From Ecdyonurus torrentis (lineage: Eukaryota > Arthropoda > Insecta > Ephemeroptera > Heptageniidae): DNA of 64,000 bases. The notes beneath the pieces were generated by a model that was not told where the DNA came from, did not search any database, and saw nothing but the letters and a program-made list of their open reading frames with translations. The stretch spans positions 17,187,272 through 17,251,271 of the forward strand of contig OX439131.1 in assembly GCA_949318235.1 (NCBI GenBank), in the 5' to 3' direction. Made by a program: the position numbers and the translations under genes. Below are positions 25,718-35,995 of the stretch, in pieces. How positions within the stretch are numbered: position 1 is the first letter of the stretch; every line of letters starts with the position of its first letter.

Positions 25718-25757
25718 ATTACTCAGCTGATTTCCTACAGGAAATCAGCTGAGTAAT
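25718..25757. other. Near-perfect 40-bp palindrome
   Basis: The left arm ATTACTCAGCTGATTTCCT (25718-25736) and right arm AGGAAATCAGCTGAGTAAT (25739-25757) are exact inverses of 19 bases separated by two bases. Each arm contains CAGCTG, an E-box used by bHLH proteins. The bases outside the arms do not pair. Such a tight cruciform is unexpected by chance in non-repetitive sequence and is not a simple repeat. Confidence 0.9.
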
Positions 25758-26515
25758 TTTATTTTTATTTGAATTCAATTATAATCTTTCTTCTTGTCGT
25801 ATATCTTGTTATGCAAATATGATCATATACTCATATGGGTTTTTCAGAATGTTAAATTGTATGCAAGTTGCATTTAAATTTCATTCTATTTTAAAAGAAA
25901 ATATGAAAATATAAAGCAGGAAGTATATTTAGTAAAATAAGACTTCCATGTCTTTTTATATTTAGTTAGCATAATAAAATACCATAAGCAAAAAAATCAT
26001 GTATTTTTTTTCACTTTATTAACTTTTAAGAATTAAAGAATAAGATTTGATTGTAAAAATAAACAGAAGCATGCTGATGCTTTTCATTATTTTTATATTT
26101 ATAGTTATTCAAATAATTCAACTTATAAGTGCAGAATTTTTTTTTTGTTTACAGAACAATACAATATACGTAAAAAAAAACACGTAAACTTGTTGCTAAA
26201 TTGTATTTTGTTGTGAAGTTTGCTAATCCTATCCACACAACAATGACAGTCTATACTATAGCCATCATTGTTACAAAACATTATTTTGCTAAATTGGCGT
26301 GTGTGCATATATGCATGCGTATTTATATATTGTCCTCGTAATATACTATTGTCATTTTTTTAACTATGTATATATATATATACATATATATTCAAACGCT
26401 TGCAACATTTTGTGGTCAGTTTTCAAATGATGGTGATTATTCTCTCAAACAATTTTTTTCTGGCACGCGTTTATGTATATACCTTGTTACATAACCCCCC
26501 TCTTTTTTTAACCCC

Positions 26516-26570
<55 letters not shown>

Positions 26571-27029
26571 CTAATATGTATTACTAATGTCTATTCATGG
26601 GTCCAGTTATTAAACCTTTTTTTGGACAAACTATTGTATGATTCACCTGAGAACCTGTTCTTTTTTAAATGTAAAGTGCGTGTACTTTTTTATATGTATA
26701 ATTAATAAGGGGAGGAGAGACGCGTGCATGCGTATTTGTATCAAGTTTGTTTCTCAATAAGAAAGTGCGTAACATAACAACAGGTTACCAAACCATGCAG
26801 CATCCAAAAAAATATATAATATATCAAAAGATACAATATACTATACTGGACCATATAATGTATATAAATAAAATAAAAACTTGATTATATAATGCGTGTG
26901 TACATGCGTATATAGTTGTAATCTATTATCCAATTTATATATTATTAGTATACATGTTGACCAGTTGTAATACTTAAATTTATATGTTATGCATCACTGA
27001 TATAAAATATACCTTACAAATATTATTGC
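25758..27029. other. AT-rich non-coding DNA with (TA)n tract
   Basis: A (TA)n tract lies at 26519-26567, and the IYIYIY part of the frame 26400-26705 comes from it. No gene is supported. From about 26700 the sequence holds scattered CGCGTGCATGCG-type words but no clear element. Confidence 0.55.
26519..26567. repeat. (TA)n microsatellite
   Basis: An uninterrupted TA tract of about 49 bp, directly after a CCCCTTC stretch. Confidence 0.95.
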
Positions 27030-27030
27030 G

Positions 27031-27059
27031 TTTTTTTTTTTTTTTTTTTTTTTTTTTTT
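27031..27059. repeat. Poly(T) tract
   Basis: About 29 T in a row. No retrotransposon body or duplication is visible beside it. Confidence 0.92.
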
Positions 27060-27639
27060 GGTAGAACCTGTTTATTATTATTTTGATAATTTAAATTAAT
27101 AGTATTTTATAAGAAAAAAATTGCCTTTTATTTATTTATTTTTTTTTTTTTTGTAAAATGCAGATTTATTTTTAACAGTACTGTAATAAATTATACATGC
27201 AATTATGGTGATATAATATATTACGCTATGGTATGACAAGAAATTTAAAACTTAAATTACGATTATGAGTTGGGTTTAGCAAAAATTAAAAACTAAGAAA
27301 AAATATTAAGTAAGATTAGTAATTTATATTTTCTTTATAGATTTTGTGTTATAACTTATGATTATGATGCTTGCTATTTTTGTAGTTAAGTATCCTAGCA
27401 GTATAGGCAACCAGCATGTCCTTTCCAAAAGTTTCTCTAATAAAGCATAAAAAATGTCAACTTATGAAAAATTCTGTTTCACATTTCAATAAAAATAATA
27501 ATAAAAAATAGTTATTTAATTTTGGTTAAAAAATATGAAAAATATAAAAACAATTATTATTTTTTTCATAAACATTGTTTTTGGTGAAAAAAAAAAAGAA
27601 TAATAAAAATATGATTTTTTTTAAAATATATATATTTTA

Positions 27640-28460
27640 TAATTGGTAATGATAAAAACGCGAAAGGTGCACATAGTACAATAACATGTGAAAGAGGGGA
27701 AGTATGTAGCATGGTAGGAGAAGTACAGAGAGTGTGAGAGAGAGAATGGGTGGGTGGAAAGAGAGGAGGGGGGTTACGGCATACAACACACATTACATAT
27801 ATACATACATACACTTGGTGGGTGGGTAAAGCATCATCATCATCATTGCCTCCCTGCTACCCAACATTCACCCGCCACACGTTTTCTACAATTTACATCG
27901 GACAGTCGACGTTAACAATTGTTCACGAAACTTCACAAAATTTTCGATAGATTTTTTTTTTCGTGTGATTTTTTTTTTATCTATAAATTTTTTTAGTGAC
28001 ATGACATTTCAAAAATTAAGTGAACATTTTTGTGAGTTCATAATATTTATTTTTATACCATCGTAAGAAAATAGTGTTGCGAAAAAAAATATATTAAAAA
28101 ACAAACAAACATCCCTATTTATTCCTTATGTTATTTTTCCTATCAATAATTTCCACCCCCTAAATAATATTATAAATTTAGAAAATAAAATTACTGCATC
28201 ATCCCCTCCCCTCTACTAGTAAAATTTTAAACCAACCAACCCCCCAATATCCCTCTTTTTTATATTCCTCTTTCTCTCTCACACTCACTCACTCTCTCTC
28301 CTCCCCCCTTCACCCCCTCTATATTTTCACTACCCCTAACTTTGACTATCACTCGCATGTAGCACAATTGCTGTATTACCAACATTGCATGCGTAAGTGG
28401 AAGTTATATTTACAAGTTACGTCGTCTGTACCAGTACTCGTTATTTATTTTACGTAAACA
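27640..28460. promoter_or_regulatory. Strand-asymmetric purine/pyrimidine-rich region
   Basis: The plus strand is G/A-rich from about 27685 to 27775 (GAGAGAGA, GGGTGGGTGG, GAGGAGGGGGG), passes through a (CAT)n tract at about 27831-27846 and a more balanced stretch with GTCGACGTTAACAATTG near 27905-27921, then becomes C/T-rich from about 28145 to 28340 (CCCCTCCCCTC, CTCTCTCTCC, CACTCACTCACTC). GAGA-type and C-rich motifs of this kind bind GAGA-factor-like and Klf/Sp-like proteins. No coding frame is convincing. It is likely regulatory or 5'-untranslated DNA, but only the composition shows this. Confidence 0.35.
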
Positions 28461-28689
28461 TTGAATTGAAAAAAAGAAAAAAAAGTTAAGTTTCTTCATT
28501 ATTTTTATTAACATGTGTGTTACATAAAACAAATATCATTTATAAGAAGAAAAAAATCAAAATATAAAAATCGTGAACATGAACATGTGTTAAGTTTTTA
28601 CGTTTAAAAAAAAAAAGTGAAGGATTATTTTGCAAATCTATGTTAAGGTAAGATTTTTTAAAAAATTTAATTATTTTTGTGTGTATATA

Positions 28690-28800
28690 TTTTTTTCTTT
28701 AACCACGTGTCTTGGAGCACGTGGTTTATAAGAGGGTAGACATCTTGGTTACACGTGACCCCCCCTTAAGTTTATACCTCCTCCCGAGGTGTACCGAGGA
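28690..28800. promoter_or_regulatory. Triple CACGTG cluster with hairpin
   Basis: Three full E-boxes CACGTG lie within about 55 bp (28704-28709, 28718-28723, 28752-28757). The first two form the arms of an exact inverted repeat AACCACGTG (28701-28709) and CACGTGGTT (28718-28726) with an 8-base loop. A C-run and CCTCCCGAGGTGTACCGAGG follow. CACGTG is bound by Myc/Max, USF, MITF and clock-type bHLH proteins. Clustering in an A/T-rich context supports a regulatory element or a decayed transposon end. Confidence 0.4.
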
Positions 28801-29890
28801 AGTACGACAGGCATATATCAAGATGATAAGAAAGTGATTGATTTATAAAGAAATTATAATGCAACAGTATAGTCTCTATGTATTTCAATATATATACATA
28901 ACAAAACAAGTTCATATTATATTAATATAATATTTTAAATTAAGTAAATATATTTGCAATTAATCTTTGAAATATAATAATTGCATAGAAAAAAAAACGT
29001 TAGAAAAATTATTATATTAATAATTCGTGATGCATTATATATATACATACATATATATAAAAAAATTAATATATGCACATTAAACCGTTCACGAATAATA
29101 TTCGTTATATTTTGCAATTTCCAGTTTTGAATTCAAGTTTTATATATTTTATTATTATTATTATTATTAATAGTTGAAATGAATATAAAAGTGAATCAAC
29201 TTCGTGAACTTGTTTATGCACGAAAATTTTCCCAAGCATCTTTATTTAAAAAAAAAAAAAAATAGTGATATGCTATAATGTTGCTTTGATGCAACCAGCT
29301 TTTTTTTTTATATGTAGTTGCTCCTTTGCTTTTTTTTATTTCTTCTTCTCTGGTGTGCATATATATAAAAATGATACACGTGCATAATAAAAATGCACTG
29401 ATCAGGTTTGGTTAGAGTCGGTTATATATGTACCGTGCATGAAAGATTATTCAGCTGTATATATGTACTGTACATAAAAATATATATATTATATTTATAT
29501 ATAAAAAAATCTAGTTGATCAGTTATTATAATAATATTTTATATCGTGATTTCTTTAAGGAGAGAGACAGGGAGAGCAAAAAAAAAAGTGATTGAATAAA
29601 ATTATAATTTTTCGTTATATACAGAAAAATTATTTATTATATTCTTTTATAATGATGGGGAAAAATAATTCACTTTTTTTTTATTAAGTATAAAAAAATA
29701 TATATGATAATATGAAATCAGAATATAGATTACAATATTAAATTTGAATTTCTTTACGTATAATATCTATATATTTTTTTCCTTTTATATGCTTTGTAAT
29801 ATATTATAACGTTGATATATAAAACTATATATATTTTTTGAATTCAATTTACATTGAGTATTATATAATATATTATATCCAAATTTTGTG
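28801..29890. other. AT-rich non-coding DNA
   Basis: No gene is supported. Runs of alternating ATAT near 29036-29060 and 29482-29505, and an isolated CACGTG at 29377-29382. Confidence 0.5.
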
Positions 29891-30070
29891 ATAGTTGTGA
29901 CGTCACAATTTTATTAATTTAAAAAGTCAGCCCCGGAACACGTGTAAAAGAAACATGATGTAAACAGTGGCGGTCCTATGGTTTTGTTTGGACTGCAAAT
30001 ACAAGCGCGGCGCGCCGGGCGGGTGGAAAACCGCATTTGTACTCTCGCCTCCAGCATCATTTATATAACA
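29891..30070. promoter_or_regulatory. Promoter/enhancer-like island (CRE, E-box, GC box)
   Basis: In order: a 14-bp palindrome TTGTGACGTCACAA (29895-29908) centred on a perfect CRE; an E-box CACGTG (29939-29944); a forkhead-type TGTAAACA (about 29959-29966); a CpG block GCGCGGCGCGCCGGGCGGG (about 30005-30023) with a GC box; and a TATA-like TTTATATAA (about 30060-30068). The order CRE, E-box, GC box recurs at 59946-60010. Functions are motif-based inference and no start site can be fixed. Confidence 0.42.
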
Positions 30071-30170
30071 CAATTCTAATAGTAAATATAAATGATTGTT
30101 ATCAATTTTATTAGAAACTCAATCACTTTTTTTCCTTAGATTTTTACTTTTGTGTTTCTTATGTAATACT

Positions 30171-30203
30171 ATTTTTTTTTCTTTCTTTTTTTTTTTTTTT
30201 TTT

Positions 30204-30255
<52 letters not shown>

Positions 30256-30270
30256 TTTTTTTTTTTTTTC
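30171..30270. repeat. (CTTT)n microsatellite with poly(T) flanks
   Basis: A perfect CTTT tetranucleotide array from about 30204 to 30254 inside flanking T-runs. Both overlapping frames (30096-30317 plus, 30159-30377 minus) are translations of this array (FLSFFLSF / KERKKERK) and are not genes. Confidence 0.95.
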
Positions 30271-30767
30271 GCGTACTTATTTTTTTTTCTATAAACTTGT
30301 ATGCACGACGCAGTTAAAACACTTTTTTGTTTAATTTCTAAATAAATAAATAAGTTTTCTTTGATAAGGTATTTCAATTTTTATGCTTTATTGTTAGTCT
30401 TTTTATAATTGAATGCATGTGCTTCTTGAACCCAGTACAGTAAAGACAAAGACCTGAAACATTATCTAGCCTTTGGTATGCAATTGAATGAATTCATATA
30501 GTAAACACGGTTTGTTTTATTTTTCAAAGCATGCATGATCAAATTATTAATACTTGATTAAATGGCTTGAATTTTGTAAGTGTTTGCATATAGTTTCATT
30601 TATTTATTTATGTATTTTTATTTTTTATTTTATTTTTTGCATGCTTTTTTTAGCAAAATTTTGTTAGGGGATTTTTAAGGATTTTTTTATGCTATTTATA
30701 ATTTTTGCCATAAAATAGAAAGCTTGTCATCATTTATTACGACTATGCATACTTTCTTCTTTTCCTT

Positions 30768-30808
<41 letters not shown>

Positions 30809-31240
30809 TTTTTCTCTCTTTTGTCATTTGTATTGCTTTTATACGAAGCGTTTCAAGATATTATGTGTGTAATACATAATATTTGAGTAAAAAAAAAATT
30901 AAACAGAACAGAAAAAAAAAAAAAACTTGTCAAGCAAAATTGTGGGAAAAAAAATCAAAAAAGGATTTAAAAAAAAAGAAACAAAAATGCATATAATATA
31001 AAAAAATTTAAAATAAAACACAACTTTTGCATAAGGTATGACAAATAATGCTTTCATAATATGAACTATAGTTGTGCGTGTTTTGTTATAAATATGTGCT
31101 TTTCATATTTGATTATGATTACACTAATTTATTTCAAAGTACTATAGTACTCTGAGCTATTATATAACATTGTAAAATGATAATAAATTTTGTTTTATTA
31201 ATTGATATTTTTTTCCAATTAATATCACGAAAAAAAAAAT
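30271..31240. other. AT-rich non-coding DNA with (CT)n tract
   Basis: A (CT)n tract lies at 30773-30804. The rest is A/T-rich with A-runs. No gene or element was seen. Confidence 0.55.
30773..30804. repeat. (CT)n microsatellite
   Basis: A CT dinucleotide tract of about 32 bp, bounded by T/C-rich sequence. Confidence 0.95.
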
Positions 31241-31626
31241 GAAAATACGAGAGAGAAAGAGAGGTAGTATAAAAGTGGTAATAATGAAAAAATTATTTTT
31301 AATATCTGGCGTGGCCTAATAGTGTATGGTGCGGGCTAATTATGCCAAGGTGATTGCAATGATGCTCATGATTATGTAGAAATGAAGAGGGGGGTAGGGG
31401 GTGTATGTATTTATAAAGGAGGGTAGAAAGAGGGAGAGGAGGTTATTGCATGATGGCGGCAGGAACCATAAATCATCACTCGTTGGTGCTAGCTCCCAAT
31501 AATATAAGCCTTGTTCACTCGTTCGCTTTGCTTCCATAGTAGTATAGTATACTGTAGTTCGGGTGGTAAATGCTACGGGTTCGGGTTCGACCCCTGACTA
31601 ACCCCGCCTGCTCGCGCGCGCTCATT

Positions 31627-31650
31627 TCTCTCTCTCTCTCTCTCTCTCTC
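31627..31650. repeat. (CT)n microsatellite
   Basis: A perfect CT tract of about 24 bp between two CpG-rich blocks. Confidence 0.93.
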
Positions 31651-31709
31651 CCCGTGTTACATCACACCGCCGCCCCGGGCTGGCGTGGAAATTGTTTTAC
31701 TGCAGCGGC

Positions 31710-31736
31710 GGGAGGGGTTGGGGGTGGGGTGGGGGG
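31710..31736 (+). other. G-quadruplex motif
   Basis: Five runs of at least three G (3, 4, 5, 4 and 6 bases) separated by loops of one or two bases. This is the classic short-loop G-quadruplex pattern on the plus strand, expected to be very stable. It lies at the 3' side of a CpG-rich, CT-tract-bearing island. Confidence 0.85.
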
Positions 31737-31800
31737 ATAAACAACACTAGTACCTACCACCCCCAAAGCGAACAGGCAGGCAGGCCTATGTATATGTATA

Positions 31801-31933
31801 CGTGCGATGATGATGAAAATACTACTCGTTTTTCTCTCACTCTCTATCACTGTCATTATTATTTCAAAGCTTATTATTGCCATAGTCATCAATGCTGCAA
31901 TAATGGCATTACCTGCTAAAAAAATTGTTGACA

Positions 31934-31964
<31 letters not shown>

Positions 31965-32558
31965 TTCACACAAAGTAATTATTTTTTTAACCCACAAAAG
32001 AGTAAATATTTATATGTTCCTGTACAAATTAAATGAAAGTGACTTTTTTTATTATGATTATTATTTATTATTCTGAATTAATACATAAAACCTAATTTTG
32101 ACACCTTCTAAATACAAAATTGGAAAATTAAAAACATTTCCTTTTTTTTTTTTTTTTTTTAATGCGATGAGCCGTTGCCAATATTCGATCACTGCTAAAG
32201 TTCGCAGTATGAGAAAAAAATTGAAAGGTCATAACCAGTTATGATGGTACAGTTGTGATCAAAAAAATTGAAACACAGTGACTGTGCTTCTCTCGTGACA
32301 AAAACAGCATTGACTTGTTTTGCTATTTGTATTTGCAAAGCGTGCAGTTTCGTTGCAATCGTAATTCCATGCATTTATATTAGTATTTTGCAATATATTT
32401 ATTATAGCACATTGATTTTTTAACAGCATGATGTATACATAGAGATATCATTTTTATGTGATTTAATATTAGATAAAATGCACCCTATATAATGATAAAA
32501 ATATAAAAATGAATAATTATATTTCGTTTACTTTTTTTCCCCATAATTATTGACTTTC

Positions 32559-32589
<31 letters not shown>

Positions 32590-32930
32590 TTTAAGTTTTA
32601 AGTTTTTGATGTATATGAAAAGTAGGAAATGAAAATTCAAGTTATTTGATTTCAATCTCTGTAATATTTATAAATTTTGTAAATTACTTATTCATATGAA
32701 ATTATTTTAAGTATATAAAGAATACGAAAAGAATACTTTTTACAATGTAAATGTAAAGGCTGTTATTACTGCTTTAAACCCAGAATTTTTATTGGTCTTA
32801 GACGTACGGCTAAATTCAATAATTATAAAACCTTAAAAATTATTGAAGAAGCAGCATTTCTGTAAATCAAACTAAACGTTATGTATACTGTTAAAGTAAT
32901 AAAAAGTTACTTTCTGTAGGTCTTAGACAT
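31801..32930. other. AT-rich non-coding DNA with poly(T) tracts
   Basis: Poly(T) tracts lie at about 31937-31961, 32142-32160 and 32562-32586. Overlapping frames at 31662-32076 on both strands are interrupted by or built on these runs and show no domain. Confidence 0.55.
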
Positions 32931-33002
32931 AAAGTTGCGGTCCACGTGGTTGGCGCATGCTATAATGTTTACATCTCTGAGAGAGCAGTACAGTAGCGAG
33001 CA

Positions 33003-33027
33003 AGAGAGAGAGAGAGAGAGAGAGAGA
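33003..33027. repeat. (GA)n microsatellite
   Basis: A GA tract of about 25 bp at the left edge of the CpG-rich block. Confidence 0.92.
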
Positions 33028-33200
33028 TAGACAGACAGACGTGAGAGAATCCTCGCCTGCTCTTGCTTTGCTTGGTGTCATATACCACGAGCCAGCGAGC
33101 GAGAGCGAGAGAGTGAGAGTTAGTCAGTCTGGTTGCAATGAGCACCAGTTGCTCACTTGAGAGGGGCGCCTGCGCTAAATGGTGCCCGCGTGGCGCCGCG

Positions 33201-33243
33201 TTCTCTCTCTCTCTCTCTCTTTCTATATAATCTCTCTCTCTCT
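33201..33243. repeat. (CT)n microsatellite, interrupted
   Basis: Two CT tracts separated by TTCTATATAA, the pyrimidine counterpart of the GA tract about 175 bp upstream. The two could pair as an inverted repeat. Confidence 0.9.
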
Positions 33244-33400
33244 CACTCACTCACTTGCTTACATTCTGTCCCAGGAGGCAAGGACAAGGTCGTCTAGTGC
33301 GTATGTCACACGCATTACACAGACATACATACATATTATAGAGTGTGGAGGGGAGGAGGGCAATGTCTCGGCACAAAGGAGATCAGCTGAATATGTTACA

Positions 33401-33830
33401 ATTAATTGATTAATCTACGACTGTAATAGTAACAGCTGAGAATATTATAATAACTGTGACTTTAAATTTATCAGAAATACAATTATTTTATTTAATCGTT
33501 TCTTTCGTTATATTAGCTTTCAAAAAAAAAATAATAATAATAATCATAAAAATAAGGTTACCTAAAAAAATAAAAAAATAAAGTATGCAAATTTTAATAA
33601 TAAAGAATGTACGGAAAAATATTCAAAGATTAATATAGCAAATAAGATAGTAAATATTTATACCTTTGTCGTAAACACTCGCGAATACTAAATCAAATAC
33701 GATGGATTCAAGTTTAAGTATATACGTATATAGCATTATTAATACGTTCATTGATATAAATCTTTCATTGCTTTCTAATAATATTAAGCAATAAAGCTTG
33801 ATGCATTACGTCGTCATTCATTGAGAACTT

Positions 33831-33832
<2 letters not shown>
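33401..33832. other. AT-rich non-coding DNA
   Basis: Nothing supportable was seen between the CpG-rich block and the long (TA)n tract. Confidence 0.5.

Positions 33833-33917
<85 letters not shown>
33833..33917. repeat. (TA)n microsatellite
   Basis: An uninterrupted TA tract of about 85 bp. The minus-strand frame at 33765-33962 is its IYIYIY translation. Confidence 0.97.
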
Positions 33918-33919
<2 letters not shown>

Positions 33920-34447
33920 TGAGAGTATAACAACATAAAGAGAGTAAATAAAGACTCTTCATTCAAGAACTTTACAACTTTAGACGGGATAAAGCAGCCT
34001 TGTGCTTTGTTAGGAGATGAAATTGTGAGACACTTTTACTATACACGTATACTATAATACTATAAACTTTACGTTTAATGAGAGTAATAGTATAGTGTAT
34101 ATAGTATCTTTTCTATTCACTTGTCTCCAACTGTTTTCAATTTGCTTCTTTTAGTCTTTTTATTTTATTAAGTTTCCTGAGATTTTATTTTTTTATTTTT
34201 GTGTGTTTAACGACAAAATATTTTTAATAATGAGTAAAAAAGATTCCATTGAAAGAAATTATTAAGAAACAAATGTAAAAAAAAAAAAAATAAAAATAAA
34301 AAAAAAAAATGAACGTCACAAAAAGTTGCGATTTATAGTGTGATTGTGATTACTTGATGAATTAAGTTTTTAATTTATCATATATACAAGTATTTATTAA
34401 AATCATTTATTTATGTATATATTGGGGATGTATAATAATAAAATCAC

Positions 34448-34451
<4 letters not shown>
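33918..34451. other. AT-rich non-coding DNA
   Basis: No gene or element seen. A-runs lie near 34277-34309. Confidence 0.5.

Positions 34452-34528
<77 letters not shown>
34452..34528. repeat. (TA)n microsatellite
   Basis: An uninterrupted TA tract of about 77 bp, followed by a short balanced sequence (ATCAATAATCGGC). Confidence 0.97.
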
Positions 34529-34530
<2 letters not shown>

Positions 34531-35210
34531 ATAATCGGCTATAGAGTCATTATTGGAAAAATATCCTCAATGTGTATTAAATCGAGAGAGGGAGAGGATT
34601 ATAATAAAAACAATAAAATAATACAACAGTATACAGGATTATACATTGTTTTATGCACTTTTTTTTCCCACAATAACAACACGGCATCATAGGATTTGAA
34701 TCACACGGCAGAACTAACTGATATAACAATTATCCTATGTTTACAATTTATACATATTTTATTTTATAGAAATATGACTTAATATATTTGTTGCATGCAT
34801 ATCCTATATATTGTATCAAATGCATTTCCATATATAATTATTATTACGATACAGATTTTATTATGTGTGAAATTACTGAAATTATAATTAATTACTTAGC
34901 TGTTAAAACAAAATGTTTGTTGGAATAATAAATAAAAATACATAAAAATTGGATTGATCTGTAAATATTTATTAATCACTAATTATATTCGCGTTGTATA
35001 CATATAATAATATTTAGTTTTTAATTAATTTATTTATTATATTTTAAATACAAAAATAAATCTTATTTGCGTAAACTTAAATTTTTAAACAAGGATAATC
35101 TTCACAATGACGAGTAATTTCACGTGTATATATCCAAATAACATTAATTGTCGGATTTTCACGTAATTTACTTGTGAATTTATGCGTCATTGTGAACAGA
35201 CAATAATATT
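34529..35210. other. AT-rich non-coding DNA
   Basis: No gene seen. An isolated E-box CACGTG lies at 35121-35126. Confidence 0.5.
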
Positions 35211-35212
35211 TA

Positions 35213-35487
35213 TCCTCTTCAGTCCCAGAGCCTTTTAAACAATATTTCATTGTCGTAAATTTCAGCCACGTTTTTGTACGGCTTTCAGAAGTTTAAAAAT
35301 ATGCCTCTTTTGTCAATTTTTTTTTCTTTTTCTTACTGTCACGGACCCCCTAACCACTTTTTTAAAGTGTGATTTTTTTTTGAAACAATCCACATATTTT
35401 TATCTCTATTTTTTTTTTTTTTTTTTTTTTTTATCGTTTAAAGATTTTTTGTCAACTTTTTTTATGTACAACTGGGACTGAAGAGGC
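35213..35487 (+). mobile_element. TA-flanked MITE, family A copy 3 (best ends)
   Basis: An element of 275 bp with perfect 15-bp terminal inverted repeats: CCTCTTCAGTCCCAG (35214-35228) and CTGGGACTGAAGAGG (35472-35486). TA flanks both sides one base further out (35211-35212 and 35488-35489). The interior block GCCACGTTTTTGTACGGCTT (about 35264-35283) aligns with the copies at 1207 and 21014. A poly(T) run at about 35411-35432 is an internal expansion. No coding capacity. The perfect termini suggest this is the youngest of the three copies here. Confidence 0.92.
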
Positions 35488-35489
35488 TA

Positions 35490-35915
35490 TGATTCTTGAA
35501 CTTTATATTATCCCTAATTATTTTTATTAAAATCTAATATTTTTGGCTTTATAAATTAAAATGTATATATTGTGTTATTTTGATTTATTTCATAACAATA
35601 ATAATCTTCAAATTTGTCGTTAAATTTCAGTCACAAATAGAGAAAAAAAAATCAATAGTGCATAATTTTTTCAAATTTTAAATAAAAAAAAATTATTTGA
35701 AGCTAAGATTAATTTGAATAACAAATATTGAGTGTAAATAAAAATAATAATAAAAAAAAAACGGAAAAATAAAAAAACGGGAAAAAAATGATTTAATTTA
35801 AATTTACTGGTATAATTCTAATATATTTTATATTTTCTGATTACATCCGTTAGCGAGTATTGAATGAGAACCTACATTATGTGCTTTGATATTAAAACAG
35901 TAGAAATAATAATGA
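35490..35915. other. AT-rich non-coding DNA
   Basis: A-rich stretches, no gene or element. Confidence 0.5.
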
Positions 35916-35995
35916 TCCAGGCAAGGGCAGGCGCCAATCTGGCGCCATGATGCGAAGGCACGCAAGCCCATTTTGACGCCACGGTGGAACATAGT
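35916..35995. promoter_or_regulatory. Small GC island with GGCGCC hairpin
   Basis: About 80 bp of GC-rich sequence in A/T-rich flanks. GGCGCCA (35930-35936) and TGGCGCC (35940-35946) form an exact 7-bp stem with a 3-base loop. GACGCCACGG follows at about 35975. A related AAGGCGCCATG is at about 51830. This could be a regulatory core or a transposon remnant. Confidence 0.3.

Larger units (their letters stand above)
31300..31800. promoter_or_regulatory. GC-rich island with GA/CT tracts, ATGGCGG and G-quadruplex motif
   Basis: Starts with a homeodomain-type GCTAATTATG (about 31334), then purine-rich G-runs (31388-31440), then ATGATGGCGGCAGGAACC (about 31450-31467), whose ATGGC core matches the Pho/YY1 site. 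A CpG-rich part follows (CGCGCGCGC at about 31612-31621) with a (CT)n tract at 31627-31650, GCCGCCCCGGGC (about 31670-31681) and a G-run block at 31710-31736. A B-box-like GTTCGACCC (31585-31593) and a weak A-box-like TAGTTCGGGTGG (31555-31566) are only 30 bp apart, too close for a tRNA. GAGA plus ATGGC motifs are what fly Polycomb response elements use; that reading is inference. Confidence 0.35.
32931..33400. promoter_or_regulatory. CpG-rich promoter-like block framed by (GA)n and (CT)n
   Basis: Opens with an E-box in TCCACGTGGTTGGCGCATGC (CACGTG 32943-32948) and a forkhead-type TGTTTAC (about 32967). A (GA)n tract follows at 33003-33027, then a CpG/GAGCGAG-rich stretch with TTAGTCAGTCTGG, whose TCAGTC (33124-33129) matches the arthropod initiator. 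No TATA box or downstream element is in register. Then GCGCCTGCGC and GTGGCGCCGCG (about 33165-33200) and (CT)n at 33201-33221 and 33231-33243. Frames on both strands here consist largely of RERERE / SLSLSL from the tracts. Overall it reads as a CpG-type promoter or 5' exon of an unseen gene; direction is unknown. Confidence 0.4.

Noticed and set aside
27031..27059. Poly(T) tracts as reverse-strand retrotransposon tails
   Set aside because: No retroposon body, reverse-transcriptase frame or flanking duplication beside this or the other T-runs.
30096..30377. Open frames on both strands with FLSF and KERK repeats
   Set aside because: Both are translations of the (CTTT)n array and flanking T-runs.
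31555..31593. Possible tRNA gene (A-box- and B-box-like words)
   Set aside because: The boxes start 30 bp apart, too close for a cloverleaf, and no acceptor stem pairs.
31662..32076. Overlapping frames of 75-111 codons on both strands
   Set aside because: Frames overlap on both strands, include poly(T)-derived lysine or phenylalanine runs, and match no known domain.
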